From Cognatiluteimonas telluris (GTDB lineage Bacteria; Pseudomonadota; Gammaproteobacteria; Xanthomonadales; Xanthomonadaceae): a stretch of DNA of 64,000 nt. This document shows, piece by piece, positions 26,414 through 34,204 of the stretch. Positions within the stretch are counted from its first letter, which is position 1. The number at the start of each line of letters is the position of its first letter. The notes under the pieces were generated by a model. That model did no database searches. It was not told the DNA's origin and saw only the letters and a list, made by a program, of their open reading frames with translations. The position numbers and the translations under genes were made by a program. Location: contig NZ_JAANOY010000003.1 of NCBI RefSeq assembly GCF_011320095.1, positions 154,308-218,307 of the forward strand, given 5' to 3'.

Positions 26414-27298
26414 ATGTTCATCTCCAAGCGCCTGGCTGCGCTGGTGCTGCTGTCCTGCGCATTGTGGTTCACGCCGACCGGCGCCCGCGGCGCGGAAAGT
26501 TTCGACAACTGCACCGGCTATATCGACTCGCTGCCCGCCACGATCACCACGCAGGGCACCTGGTGCATGCGCAAGGATCTCGCCACTTCGATCAACATGG
26601 GCAACGCGGTCACGATCGCAACCAACAACGTGATCATCGATTGCAACGACTACAAGATCGGTGGCCTGGGCGGCGGATTGGGGACCAGCGCGGCCGGCAT
26701 CGTGTCGGTGCAGAACAGCAACATCACGATCCGGCACTGCAACGTCCGCGGCTTCAAGGTCGGGATTTCGCTGGGCTATGACCCGGGAGGTGCCGCATTG
26801 ACGGCCGGCGATGTCATTGAAGACAACCGGCTCGACGGCAATACCCTGGTCGGCATCCTGGTTCAGTCAGACGGCGCGACGGTTCGCCGCAATGCCGTGG
26901 TCGATACCGGTGGAAGCACCTTCGCGACCGAAGCGATTGGAATCTCGGCGACGTCCGGCGTTGACATCGTCGACAACCTGATCGACGGGGTTTCGCCGAC
27001 CGATGCCTCCGAGGCGTCGACCTACGGCATCTTCGCCATGGACAGCCAGGGCACCGCGATCTCTGGCAACCGGATCCGCAACGTCATCGCCAACAGCACG
27101 GCCTTCGGGATCGGACTGGCATCGGACACCGCGGGGGTCGCGGTTCTCGACAACGTCATCTACCTTCCCGACGGGACCGGAACCGGCATCGTTTGCTTCG
27201 ATCCCCAGAACAGCGACGTGGTGGTCCGCAACCTCATGACCGGCCCGGGGACCGGACTGTCGAACTGCCGCGACGGCGGCGGCAATATCGGCGGTTGA
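26414..27298 (+). CDS. Secreted right-handed beta-helix repeat protein
   Basis: 294 residues with a Sec signal peptide (about residues 1-27, ending ARGA); AGGGG precedes the ATG. The mature part has rungs with recurrent Asn turns: NNVIIDCNDYKI, NSNITIRHCNVRGF, GDVIEDNRLDGNTLVGILVQ, GATVRRNAVVD, GVDIVDNLIDG and GTAISGNRIRNV. This is the pectin-lyase fold (periplasmic copper-binding NosD-like or pectate-lyase-3-like repeats). It is not a close paralogue of the three Tat-exported proteins in the polysaccharide locus: it lacks their GDR, EWNHG and GIDIEPD motifs. An N-terminal Cys pair (DNC, TWC) may form a disulfide. Function unknown. Confidence 0.8.
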   Translation: MFISKRLAALVLLSCALWFTPTGARGAESFDNCTGYIDSLPATITTQGTWCMRKDLATSINMGNAVTIATNNVIIDCNDYKIGGLGGGLGTSAAGIVSVQNSNITIRHCNVRGFKVGISLGYDPGGAALTAGDVIEDNRLDGNTLVGILVQSDGATVRRNAVVDTGGSTFATEAIGISATSGVDIVDNLIDGVSPTDASEASTYGIFAMDSQGTAISGNRIRNVIANSTAFGIGLASDTAGVAVLDNVIYLPDGTGTGIVCFDPQNSDVVVRNLMTGPGTGLSNCRDGGGNIGG

Positions 27299-27658
27299 TG
27301 GCTTCCGGAGGCATGGCTTGAAGTTCCCTGGGGCGATTGACGGCGGCATGCATCGCTGAGTCGCGCGCTGGCATGTCGTAGGACAGCGTCAGAAGGTCGA
27401 CATGGTCGGCCGGGATCGCACGGCAGCCCCGGGGCCGGTCCTGCGCGATCGGATCGCCCACCGCGGGGACGGCGGCGACCGGCGGCGCGCCACCGGCCGG
27501 CACTGCAGGCTGGGACGGCGTCGCGTCGGGCAGCGCCAGCGCAGCAGCGAGCGTCCAAGACAGCATCCGGCACCGTCACCGGGGAAGATCACATCCGGCA
27601 GTCGAGGGCGAACACGCTCGCCGGAAACCGCCCGGCCCACACCCGGTTGGCGGGCGCG
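27299..27658. other. 360-base gap with a doubtful minus-strand reading frame
   Basis: A minus-strand frame from ATG 27566 to 27234 would give 110 residues starting MLSWTLAAALALPDATPSQP, which looks like a short signal peptide followed by an Ala/Pro-rich segment. Its codons end mostly in G or C down to about 27330. Against it: the last third runs antisense into the beta-helix gene and becomes Arg-rich, and there is no clear ribosome site. I leave it uncalled. Nothing else is seen in the gap. Confidence 0.3.
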
Positions 27659-28150
27659 TCAGTGCAGGTTCACGTGGGCGACGTTGTCCCTGGCGTCCTG
27701 TTTCGGATCGCCGCCCAGCAGGATCCGGATCCCGGCCAGCAGGCTGCCCGTGTTGCGCCAGATTTCGGCATGGGCTGGATCGAAACGCAGCAATGCCAGC
27801 CTGGGGTCGTCCTTGCCGCCCTCGTACCAGGCGGCGGCGAATGGATTCCACAGCCGGTCGATCGTCGCCCGGTCCTGGTCCAGGGCCAGGCGGCCTTCGA
27901 TGCTGGCGAACAGGTCGTGGTCCTTGGCCACGTAGGCGACGACGGCGCCGTCGCCGCGGTCGAGTTCGCGCACCAGCGCGTTGTCCGTCGCGGTGAAGAA
28001 CCACAGCGGCCCGCTGTCGCCTTCGACCTGCGCCGTCATCGGGCGCAGGTGGCCCCGTTCGGCGCCGCCAAGCCCGAGCATGACCGTGCGATCGTCGCCC
28101 AGTCCCTTCCACAACGCCCGCTGCAGATCCTGTTCCGTCTCGACGGTCAT
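27659..28150 (-). CDS. Pyridoxamine 5'-phosphate oxidase-like general stress protein
   Basis: 163 residues from ATG 28150; GGAG lies 7 bases upstream, whereas the upstream in-frame ATG at 28168 has no such site. The split-barrel FMN-binding fold is suggested by RPMTAQVEGDSGPLWFFTATDNALVREL, AVVAYVAKDHDLFASIEGRLALDQD and the C-terminal LLRFDPAHAEIWRN. This arrangement is that of the general stress protein 26 branch of the PNPOx-like superfamily, whose members bind FMN or related cofactors, and sometimes heme, and are often stress-induced. It has no signal peptide and stands alone on the minus strand. Confidence 0.85.
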   Translation of the reverse strand: MTVETEQDLQRALWKGLGDDRTVMLGLGGAERGHLRPMTAQVEGDSGPLWFFTATDNALVRELDRGDGAVVAYVAKDHDLFASIEGRLALDQDRATIDRLWNPFAAAWYEGGKDDPRLALLRFDPAHAEIWRNTGSLLAGIRILLGGDPKQDARDNVAHVNLH

Positions 28151-28244
28151 CGCCTTCTCCCAGCCCAAACAGGCTGGCAGCGTAGGCCGCCAATGCGGAA
28201 CATCGCGTCAACATGCACGCCGCACGGCGCCGTGAATTGCCGGA

Positions 28245-29363
28245 TCAGCGCTCGAACCACGCGCCGCTATCGGCGAGGCCGGCTTGCATCGAGCGCAGCG
28301 AGCGCGTGTCGGCATTGACGATCCGCAACCCGTACCTGGGTTGCGTCAGCGACGGGTCCAGGAAATCGCGGCGCGTCGCAAGCACGTGGACGTTGTCCTT
28401 GGACCACTGCGCGGCGATGTAGGCATGGTTGGCCGTGCGTGAAATCGTCAGCATCCGCAGGTTGGAGCCGTCGGCATTGATCACGTACAGCGGTTCGTAA
28501 TGGCAGCTGCAGCTTCCGGCCGTGTCGTAGACCTCGCCGGTGAACGCGATGCGCCGACCATCCGGCGACCAGCGCGGGGAATACCCCGTCCCGAGCTCCA
28601 TGCTGGCCCCGGTGGCGAAGTCGACCCGGGTCATGGTTTCGGCATACGGGTAGAAATTCGCGTACACGCCCTGGCGGCCATCAGCGGAAAATTCCAGCCG
28701 CTTGGGCTCGTCCACCACGCGATCGTCGAGCACCGTCGCCGCACCGGTCGTCGCATCGACGCGATACGCCAGCGAGCGCCACGTGGGTTCCAGGCTGCCG
28801 GTGTAGTAGCCGGCCTGCACGAACATCGCCTTGCCATCGCGCGACCACGCCGGTCGCTGCAGTTGCGCCGGGCGCGGTGGGCAGAACAGATCGCGGTGGT
28901 GGCCGTTTTCCTCGATGACCGCCAGGCAATTGCGATCGCTGTAGTTGGCGATGTAGCCGATGCGGTTGGTCGGCCCCCAGACCGGCAGCACGAAACTGCC
29001 GGCGGTGAAGGTCAGGCGGGTGACGTGTTTCGTGCGCGGATCGAGCGTGAACAGGTTGAACCGCGTGTCCCCGCGGCGCGACCGGGTGACTCCGTGCTCG
29101 AAGACGATGCACGTTCCATCGGGCGACCAGCTCGCGCTGTCGTCGATGGTGGCATCGCCGAGCTTGGTCAGCGCCAGGCTGCGGCTGCCCGATCCGGCCA
29201 GCAGGAGACTGCTGCTTTGCAGCGTCCCGTCGGCGTTGACCTTCGGTTGGCTGAAGACGATCCGGCTGATCCCGGCCGCCTGCGCCGGCCATGCGGATCC
29301 AGCCAGCGCCGCGGCAGCGGCGAAGACCAACGCAATGGCGTTGCGGGCGAATGGCATGTGCAT
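28245..29363 (-). CDS. Secreted TolB-like beta-propeller (PD40/WD40-like) protein
   Basis: 372 residues from ATG 29363 (AGGGG upstream); an ATG two codons later is also possible. A Sec signal peptide ends near PAQA (residue 30). The mature protein is a series of propeller blades with PD40 signatures: ASWSPDGTCIVFEHG, PAWSRDGKAMFVQAG, LEFSADGRQGVYAN, YSPRWSPDGRRIAFTG and AQWSKDNVHVLAT. A GSCSCHYEP insert holds a Cys pair. It lacks the TolB N-terminal domain and is longer in the blades than expected for a Tol component, so I call it only a soluble periplasmic or extracellular propeller, probably protein-binding. Confidence 0.82.
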   Translation of the reverse strand: MHMPFARNAIALVFAAAAALAGSAWPAQAAGISRIVFSQPKVNADGTLQSSSLLLAGSGSRSLALTKLGDATIDDSASWSPDGTCIVFEHGVTRSRRGDTRFNLFTLDPRTKHVTRLTFTAGSFVLPVWGPTNRIGYIANYSDRNCLAVIEENGHHRDLFCPPRPAQLQRPAWSRDGKAMFVQAGYYTGSLEPTWRSLAYRVDATTGAATVLDDRVVDEPKRLEFSADGRQGVYANFYPYAETMTRVDFATGASMELGTGYSPRWSPDGRRIAFTGEVYDTAGSCSCHYEPLYVINADGSNLRMLTISRTANHAYIAAQWSKDNVHVLATRRDFLDPSLTQPRYGLRIVNADTRSLRSMQAGLADSGAWFER

Positions 29364-29755
29364 GGCGGTTTTCCCCTGCGTGATGGACAACACGATTTGT
29401 CGCGTCGCATCGTTGCCGCGCCATGGCTCACGATCAGGTGAAAAACGCCGGGGAAAATGCGTTTGGGCGCAACCGCCGATGACTCGTTCACGCGATTGCG
29501 CGTGCGCACGGTGAAGCCATCGGGCACGGTGCGTGCATCGTGATGCGCGTTGGATGCGATGGCTGCATCTCCACCTTCACCCTGGAGTCATGACGCTGAC
29601 CAGGCGACAGCTCCGGCGTTTGCGTATGCTCGTCGCGCGCGTTCATCATCGGTCGGCGGCGTGGCTGGCCATCCGCTGACTGCGCGCTCACGAACGCGCT
29701 GGCATGTTCGGCCAGTGCACATCATCCAGCCGCCCATCGCGAGCGAGGCCTGCCC
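29364..29755. other. 392-base divergent intergenic region
   Basis: It lies between the divergent propeller gene and the DUF3011 lipoprotein gene, so both promoters should be here. Open frames on both strands have shadow-like composition. I could not identify a pair of promoter hexamers with confidence, and no repeat or structured RNA is evident. Confidence 0.4.
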
Positions 29756-30391
29756 ATGAACCTTTGCCTGAAAGTGTCCGCGGCGGCGTTCGCCGTATTG
29801 CTGGCCGGTTGCGTGAGTTACCCGGGAGACCCGGGCTACGGTGGCTACCCGGGCAACGGCTATCCGCCGGCCAACGGATACCCCAACGGCTATCCGCCAC
29901 CCAACGGTTATCCCGGCGGCTATCCGCCACCCAACGGCTATCCGCCTGGCGACGCCTATCGCGGCGCCACCATCCGTTGCGAATCCACCGACAACAACAC
30001 GCGGCATTGCGCGGTAGGTACCCGCGGGGGCGTGTACCTGAGCCGGCAACTGTCCGATTCGCCCTGCACGCAGGGACGCACGTGGGGCTATGACAATCGC
30101 GGCATCTGGGTGACCGGTGGCTGCCGCGCCGAATTCGTCGTCGGCGCCGGCGGCTATCCGCCCTACGGCGCGGGGCCCTACGGTGGTGGCGTCGGCAATG
30201 GCGGCGGCCAGGTCGTGCGCTGCGAATCGCAGGACGGGCACTCACGCCATTGCGATGCGCCGGTCTATCGCGGCGTGCAGTTGCAGCGGACGTTGTCCGA
30301 TTCGGCCTGCATCGAAGGCCGCACCTGGGGCTGGGATCGCACCGGCATCTGGGTCGACCGCGGCTGCCGGGCGGAATTCCGCGTCTACTGA
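29756..30391 (+). CDS. Lipoprotein with two DUF3011 domains and a Tyr-Pro-Asn-Gly repeat linker
   Basis: 211 residues. The signal peptide ends in the lipobox LLAGC (Cys19). Residues 22-65 are a low-complexity linker of repeated YPP(P)NGYPGG units. Two DUF3011 domains follow, at about residues 70-125 and 158-210. Each starts with RCES, carries RHC, ends in GCRAEF, and contains a Gly-Arg-Thr-Trp-Gly-Trp/Tyr-Asp motif. The cysteines of each domain probably form disulfides. A second Gly/Tyr-rich linker separates the domains. Family members are envelope proteins of unknown function, common in Xanthomonadaceae and related bacteria. The lipidation and Pro-rich tether suggest an outer-membrane anchored binding module. 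Confidence 0.87.
   Translation: MNLCLKVSAAAFAVLLAGCVSYPGDPGYGGYPGNGYPPANGYPNGYPPPNGYPGGYPPPNGYPPGDAYRGATIRCESTDNNTRHCAVGTRGGVYLSRQLSDSPCTQGRTWGYDNRGIWVTGGCRAEFVVGAGGYPPYGAGPYGGGVGNGGGQVVRCESQDGHSRHCDAPVYRGVQLQRTLSDSACIEGRTWGWDRTGIWVDRGCRAEFRVY
29819..29950 (+). repeat. In-frame degenerate tandem repeat encoding YPPPNGYPGG-type units
   Basis: Repeated CGGCTATCCGCCACCCAACG-like units lie in the linker of the DUF3011 lipoprotein. They are coding and in phase and may vary in number between strains. Confidence 0.75.
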
Positions 30392-30405
30392 CGGCCCATT
30401 GAATC

Positions 30406-30430
30406 CGGGCGCCGGAATCACCGGCGCCCG
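30406..30430. terminator. Hairpin between convergent genes
   Basis: A perfect 10-bp stem (CGGGCGCCGG / CCGGCGCCCG) with loop AATCA sits between the stops of the DUF3011 and CsbD-like genes. There is no long T-run, but it is placed to serve both strands. Confidence 0.55.
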
Positions 30431-30436
30431 TGCAAC

Positions 30437-30616
30437 TCAGTCGGCGGCATCGCGCACGTCGTCGGCAGCCTTGCCGACTTCGCGCTGTACCTTGCCGGCG
30501 TTCTTTTCGATGTTGCCCGAAAGCTCCTTCGAGCGATCGCCGGTGACCTTGCCGACGCCTTCCTTGACCGCGCCCTTGAGTTCGTGCGAAGCGCCGTCCT
30601 TTCGGTTGTTGTCCAT
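30437..30616 (-). CDS. CsbD-like small stress protein
   Basis: 59 residues; the ATG at 30616 has AGGAGA 5 bases upstream. The protein reads MDNNRKDGASHELKGAVKEG and goes on with VGKVTGDRSKEL, NIEKNAGKVQREVGKA and DDVRDAAD. The features KGAVKEGVGKVTGD and the Lys/Glu/Ala-rich helical pattern are those of the CsbD family, small cytoplasmic proteins induced by general stress in many bacteria, of unknown mechanism. It has no signal peptide. Its stop faces that of the DUF3011 lipoprotein across a hairpin. Confidence 0.87.
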   Translation of the reverse strand: MDNNRKDGASHELKGAVKEGVGKVTGDRSKELSGNIEKNAGKVQREVGKAADDVRDAAD

Positions 30617-30765
30617 GGGGTTCTCCTGTTAGCCGGGATCGGCAGTGACAGCTTTACGCCATGCCGGGTTGCCGCATCGTGAGCAGTCGCCTCCGAGACG
30701 CGCAGCCGGATGCCCGCATCGCGCATTCATGCGAGCATTGCGCCCTCTGAAGGCAAGGATCTCCC

Positions 30766-31734
30766 ATGCGCGCGTCGATGACCGGAAGTTGTGCGTTGTT
30801 CATGTACCTGCTCGTTGCGCCGCCATTGGCGCGCGCGCAAACCGCCCCCGCGCATGCGCATGCAGCGCCCAGCGCGGCGACCGCCACGCTGGCATCGGCC
30901 GAAGCATTCTCCAAGGCCCATCCGCGCAACGCCGATGGCTGGGTGGCGCTGGCGCGTGCACGCTTGATGGCCGGCAAAGCCGAGCCGGCGATCGCCGCTG
31001 CGCAGAAGGCCACCCAGCTCGCGCCGGGCAATGCGCAGGCGTTCTTCATGCTGGGCAACGCGTACGGCATGCGCATCGGGCAGGTAGGCATGTTGTCGAA
31101 GATGAGCATCGCGCCGAAGCTGCGCGATGCCTTCGAGCGCACGGTGCAACTCGATCCGGGTCAACTGGAGGCGCGCGGCGACCTGATTTCGTATTACCTG
31201 CAGGCGCCGTCGATGCTCGGTGGCGGTATCGAGAAGGCGCGCGCGCAGGCGGTCGAGATCGGCAAGCGCGATGCCGCGCAGGGCCTGCTGGCGCGGGCCG
31301 GCATCGCCCGCTTCGAGCACAAGGCCGACCTTGCGCTCTCGCTGTACCGCAACGCGCTTGCCGCAAAGCCGCACGATCGCGATACCCGGCTGGCCGTGAT
31401 CATGGGCTACGAGCAGATGGAGCGGTGGGCGGATGCCTTCGGCCTGCTGCATGCCTGGACCGTCGAGGATCCGTCCACGGGCGCCGCTTGGTACCAGACT
31501 GGCCGCGCATCGGCCTTGTCCGGGTTGCATGCGGACGAAGGCATCGCCGCACTTCAGCGCTACCTGGCGATGCCGCACGCCGCCGACGACGTCGACAACA
31601 AGCATGCGCTGTATCGCATGGGGCAGATCCAGGCCAGGGCCGGCCGCAAGGCCGACGCCCGTGCCAGCTGGCAGCAGGCGCTGAAGCTGGATCCGGACTT
31701 CACCGAAGCGCGAGAGGCGTTGGCGGCCTCGTAA
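30766..31734 (+). CDS. Secreted tetratricopeptide-repeat protein
   Basis: 322 residues; AAGGAT precedes the ATG. A Sec signal peptide ends near ARAQ (residue 25). The rest is helical TPR repeats: HPRNADGWVALARARLMAGK, AQKATQLAPGNAQAFFMLGNAYG, AFERTVQLDPGQLEARGDLI, LYRNALAAKPHDRDTRLAVI and, at the end, ASWQQALKLDPDFTEAREAL. These supply protein-protein contacts in periplasmic assemblies. A GMLSKMSIAPKLRD insert interrupts the second repeat. No neighbour suggests a partner. Its stop faces the DUF979 gene 49 bases away. Confidence 0.85.
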   Translation: MRASMTGSCALFMYLLVAPPLARAQTAPAHAHAAPSAATATLASAEAFSKAHPRNADGWVALARARLMAGKAEPAIAAAQKATQLAPGNAQAFFMLGNAYGMRIGQVGMLSKMSIAPKLRDAFERTVQLDPGQLEARGDLISYYLQAPSMLGGGIEKARAQAVEIGKRDAAQGLLARAGIARFEHKADLALSLYRNALAAKPHDRDTRLAVIMGYEQMERWADAFGLLHAWTVEDPSTGAAWYQTGRASALSGLHADEGIAALQRYLAMPHAADDVDNKHALYRMGQIQARAGRKADARASWQQALKLDPDFTEAREALAAS

Positions 31735-31782
31735 GGAACGCGGGCTTGTGCAAAGCCGGCGGCGTCGCGTCGTGACGCGCGC

Positions 31783-32760
31783 TCAGCGGAACACCAGCAC
31801 CAGCATAAGCACGACGTTCACCAGCAGCAGCGGCAACGCGGTCGGTACCTGCGCGCGGATCACGCCGTTGGGATCGTCGAGCTCGAGCAGCGCGGCGGGA
31901 ACCAGGTTGAAGTTGGCCGCCATTGGCGTGAGCAGCGTGCCGCAGTAGCCGGTCAGCATGCCCAGCGATCCGAGGATCGCCGGATCGGCGCCATGGCGCT
32001 GGATCAGCAGTGGTAGTCCAATGCCCGCGGTCATCACCGGGAACGCCGCGAACGCATTGCCCATGATCACGGTGAACAACACCATCCCCGACGCGTAGGC
32101 CAGCAGGCAGGCGACGCGGCTGTCGGTCGGGATCACTGCCGAGACCAGCGCGGCGACGGCGTCGCCCACGCCACTGGCGGCGAAGACACCACCCAGCGTG
32201 GCCAGCACCAGCGGCAGCAACGCGGCCCAGCCCATGGTGTCGAGCAGGCGACGGCCTTCCGAGGGTGCGGCCAGCAGCGGCTCGCGGGTCACTAGGATCG
32301 CCGCGGCCGCCGCGATCACGCTGGCCAGCGCGAGGCCGATCAGGGTCGCGCTGCCTTCGCCGAGCAATGGTCGTCCCGCCAGCGTCAACGCCGGTCCCGC
32401 GATCGCCACCAGCACCGTCAGCAATGGGATCAACAGCGCCGGCACGAACAGCCAATGTCCCAGCCGCAGCGCGGAAGCCTGGCGTTGTGCTGCGGGTGCT
32501 TCCTCGTGCGACGCGCGGCGCATCCGCACCGCGAGCAGCGCCAATGCGATCACGCCGATGCCGGCCAGTTGCGCCGGTCGCGGATCGCCAGACTTGCTCG
32601 CGGCAAGGATCGCGTCGCCACCGGCGAACAGCAACGCCAGCACCGCCCAGAACCCGGCATGCATCCAGCGCCGTTCGCGCGCGTTGCGCCACGCGGCGTA
32701 CAGCAGGAAGGCCGCGAGCAGCCAGTAGAAGACGCCGATGTCCAATGGCAACAGGCGCAT
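31783..32760 (-). CDS. DUF979-family membrane protein, probable 5-oxoproline transporter component
   Basis: 325 residues from ATG 32760, overlapping the DUF969 stop by one base (TGATG). There are about ten membrane segments; GVFAASGVGDAVAAL, MGNAFAAFPVMTAGIGLPLL and MLTGYCGTLLTPMAANFNLVPAALLEL resemble ion-transporter-type permease motifs. DUF979 and DUF969 occur as a pair next to pyroglutamate-related genes in many bacteria. Here the pair follows pxpA directly. I infer that the two form a permease for 5-oxoproline or a related substrate. The last about 20 residues form a final hydrophobic helix. The transport activity itself is not shown by the sequence. Confidence 0.83.
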   Translation of the reverse strand: MRLLPLDIGVFYWLLAAFLLYAAWRNARERRWMHAGFWAVLALLFAGGDAILAASKSGDPRPAQLAGIGVIALALLAVRMRRASHEEAPAAQRQASALRLGHWLFVPALLIPLLTVLVAIAGPALTLAGRPLLGEGSATLIGLALASVIAAAAAILVTREPLLAAPSEGRRLLDTMGWAALLPLVLATLGGVFAASGVGDAVAALVSAVIPTDSRVACLLAYASGMVLFTVIMGNAFAAFPVMTAGIGLPLLIQRHGADPAILGSLGMLTGYCGTLLTPMAANFNLVPAALLELDDPNGVIRAQVPTALPLLLVNVVLMLVLVFR

Positions 32761-33443
32761 CAGGAGCCCGCGTTGCCGCGTTTGCGCAGCAGCGCGCGCT
32801 GGAACAGCACGATCCGGATCGCATGGATCACGAACGCCGCGATCGCCGTCGGCAACGCCCATAGCGCGATGTGCAGCGGCTCGAGCACGATGCCGTTCTG
32901 GGCGAAGAAGCCCTGGATCAGCAGCACCGCACCCAAGGCGACGAAGACATCCTCGCCGAAGAACAGGCCGACGTTGTCGGTGGCCGCATCCAGCGCCAGC
33001 AGGCGTTGGCGCTCCTGCTGATCGATCGCGCCGAAGGTCTTCACCGCGGCGGCTTCGCTCATCGGCGCCAGCAGGGGCCGCACCGTCTGCGCCGGGCCGG
33101 CGACGTTGGTCAAACCGAGCATGCTCAGCAGCTGGCGCAAGCCGAGGTAACCGATCAGCAGGCGCGCCAGGGTCATGCCGCGCAGGCGCAGGATCCAGCC
33201 ATGGACATGCTCGCGCAGCCCCGCGCGCTCGAGCACGCCGATCGCCGGCAGCGTCAGCACGAACAGCAGCAGCGCGCGATTGGAGACGAAGCTTTCGCCC
33301 AGCAACGCCAGTAACGCGCCGACCGACTTGCCCGCGAGCAGGCCGCTGGCCAGGCCCGCGGCGACGACCACCGCGACCGGATTGAAGCGGATGACGAAGC
33401 CGATGACGACGATCGCGATGCCCAGCAGCGGCCAGTAGTTCAT
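32760..33443 (-). CDS. DUF969-family membrane protein, probable 5-oxoproline transporter component
   Basis: 227 residues from ATG 33443, which overlaps the pxpA stop by 4 bases. About six hydrophobic segments are seen, starting LLGIAIVVIGFVIRFNPVAVVVAAGLASGLLAG. The loops contain LRQLLSMLGLTNVAGPAQTVRPLLAPM and DNVGLFFGEDVFVALGAVLLIQGFF, which are characteristic of the family. It is translationally coupled to pxpA upstream and DUF979 downstream, so the three products are made together. It probably forms the second half of a two-component permease. The family is unrelated in obvious motifs to known amino-acid permeases. Confidence 0.85.
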   Translation of the reverse strand: MNYWPLLGIAIVVIGFVIRFNPVAVVVAAGLASGLLAGKSVGALLALLGESFVSNRALLLFVLTLPAIGVLERAGLREHVHGWILRLRGMTLARLLIGYLGLRQLLSMLGLTNVAGPAQTVRPLLAPMSEAAAVKTFGAIDQQERQRLLALDAATDNVGLFFGEDVFVALGAVLLIQGFFAQNGIVLEPLHIALWALPTAIAAFVIHAIRIVLFQRALLRKRGNAGS

Positions 33444-34192
33444 TGCGCATGCCCCGGCGCGCGGATGTCGACGCCTTCGTCTCCCAGCGCGGCGCGCAGC
33501 GCGGTGGCGAAGGCGACCGCATCGACGCGGTCGCCATGCAGGCACAGTGTGTCCGCGCGCAGTGGCACGCGCTGGCCATCGCGCGCGATCACGTCGCCCT
33601 CGCGCAGCAGGCGCCGCACCTGCGCCAGCGATGCATCGAGATCCTCGATCATCGCGCCGGGCGTTCCACGCGGCGCCAGGCGGCCATCGGCCTCGTAGGC
33701 GCGCTCGGCGAACACCTCGTGCGCGACCCGGAGTCCCTGCGCGCTGCCTGATTCGGTCAGGTGCGATCCCGACAGACCGAATAGGATCAATGCCGGGTCG
33801 ACATCCCGCACCGCGGATGCGATCGCATCGGCAACAGCACGGTCGCGCGCGGCGACGTTGTACAGCGCCCCATGCGGCTTGACGTGGTGGAGCGTGGCGC
33901 CGGATTCGTTGCAGGCCGCCTGGAGCGCCCGGACCTGGCGGATCACGGATGCATGGATTTCGTCCATCGACAGCGCCAGCTCGCGCCGCCCGAAGTGCGC
34001 CCGGTCCTCATAGGAAGGATGCGCGCCGATCGCCACGCCGTGTCGCTGGCACAGCGCGACCGTTTCGCGCATCGACCCGGCATCGCCCGCGTGTCCTCCG
34101 CAGGCGATGCTGGCCGAGCTGACCAGCGGCACGATGGCCGCGTCGTTGCCGCAGCCTTCGCCAAGGTCGCAGTTGAAATCCAGCCGGACCAC
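33440..34192 (-). CDS. pxpA: 5-oxoprolinase subunit PxpA (LamB/YcsF family)
   Basis: 250 residues from GTG 34192. The family opening LDFNCDLGEGCGNDAAIVPLVSSASIACGGHAGD is complete and is followed by IGAHPSYEDRAHFGRREL, LHHVKPHGALYN and a late CLHGDR motif. PxpA acts with PxpB and PxpC as an ATP-dependent 5-oxoprolinase that opens pyroglutamate to glutamate. The gene is 12 bases downstream of the DUF885 gene and overlaps the DUF969 gene, so it sits in a DUF885-pxpA-DUF969-DUF979 unit. Its partners pxpB and pxpC are in a separate unit immediately upstream. Confidence 0.93.
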   Translation of the reverse strand: MVRLDFNCDLGEGCGNDAAIVPLVSSASIACGGHAGDAGSMRETVALCQRHGVAIGAHPSYEDRAHFGRRELALSMDEIHASVIRQVRALQAACNESGATLHHVKPHGALYNVAARDRAVADAIASAVRDVDPALILFGLSGSHLTESGSAQGLRVAHEVFAERAYEADGRLAPRGTPGAMIEDLDASLAQVRRLLREGDVIARDGQRVPLRADTLCLHGDRVDAVAFATALRAALGDEGVDIRAPGHAQ

Positions 34193-34204
34193 GGCGACGG
34201 CGGG

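Noticed and set aside
29819..29950. Direct repeats resembling a CRISPR array
   Set aside because: The units are short, contiguous, in frame and encode the Tyr-Pro-Asn-Gly linker of a lipoprotein; there are no unique spacers.
31735..31782. Short palindrome CGCGTCGTGACGCG as terminator between the TPR and DUF979 genes
   Set aside because: The stem is only 6 bp with a 2-base loop and no T-run follows on either strand; not distinct from background in GC-rich DNA.
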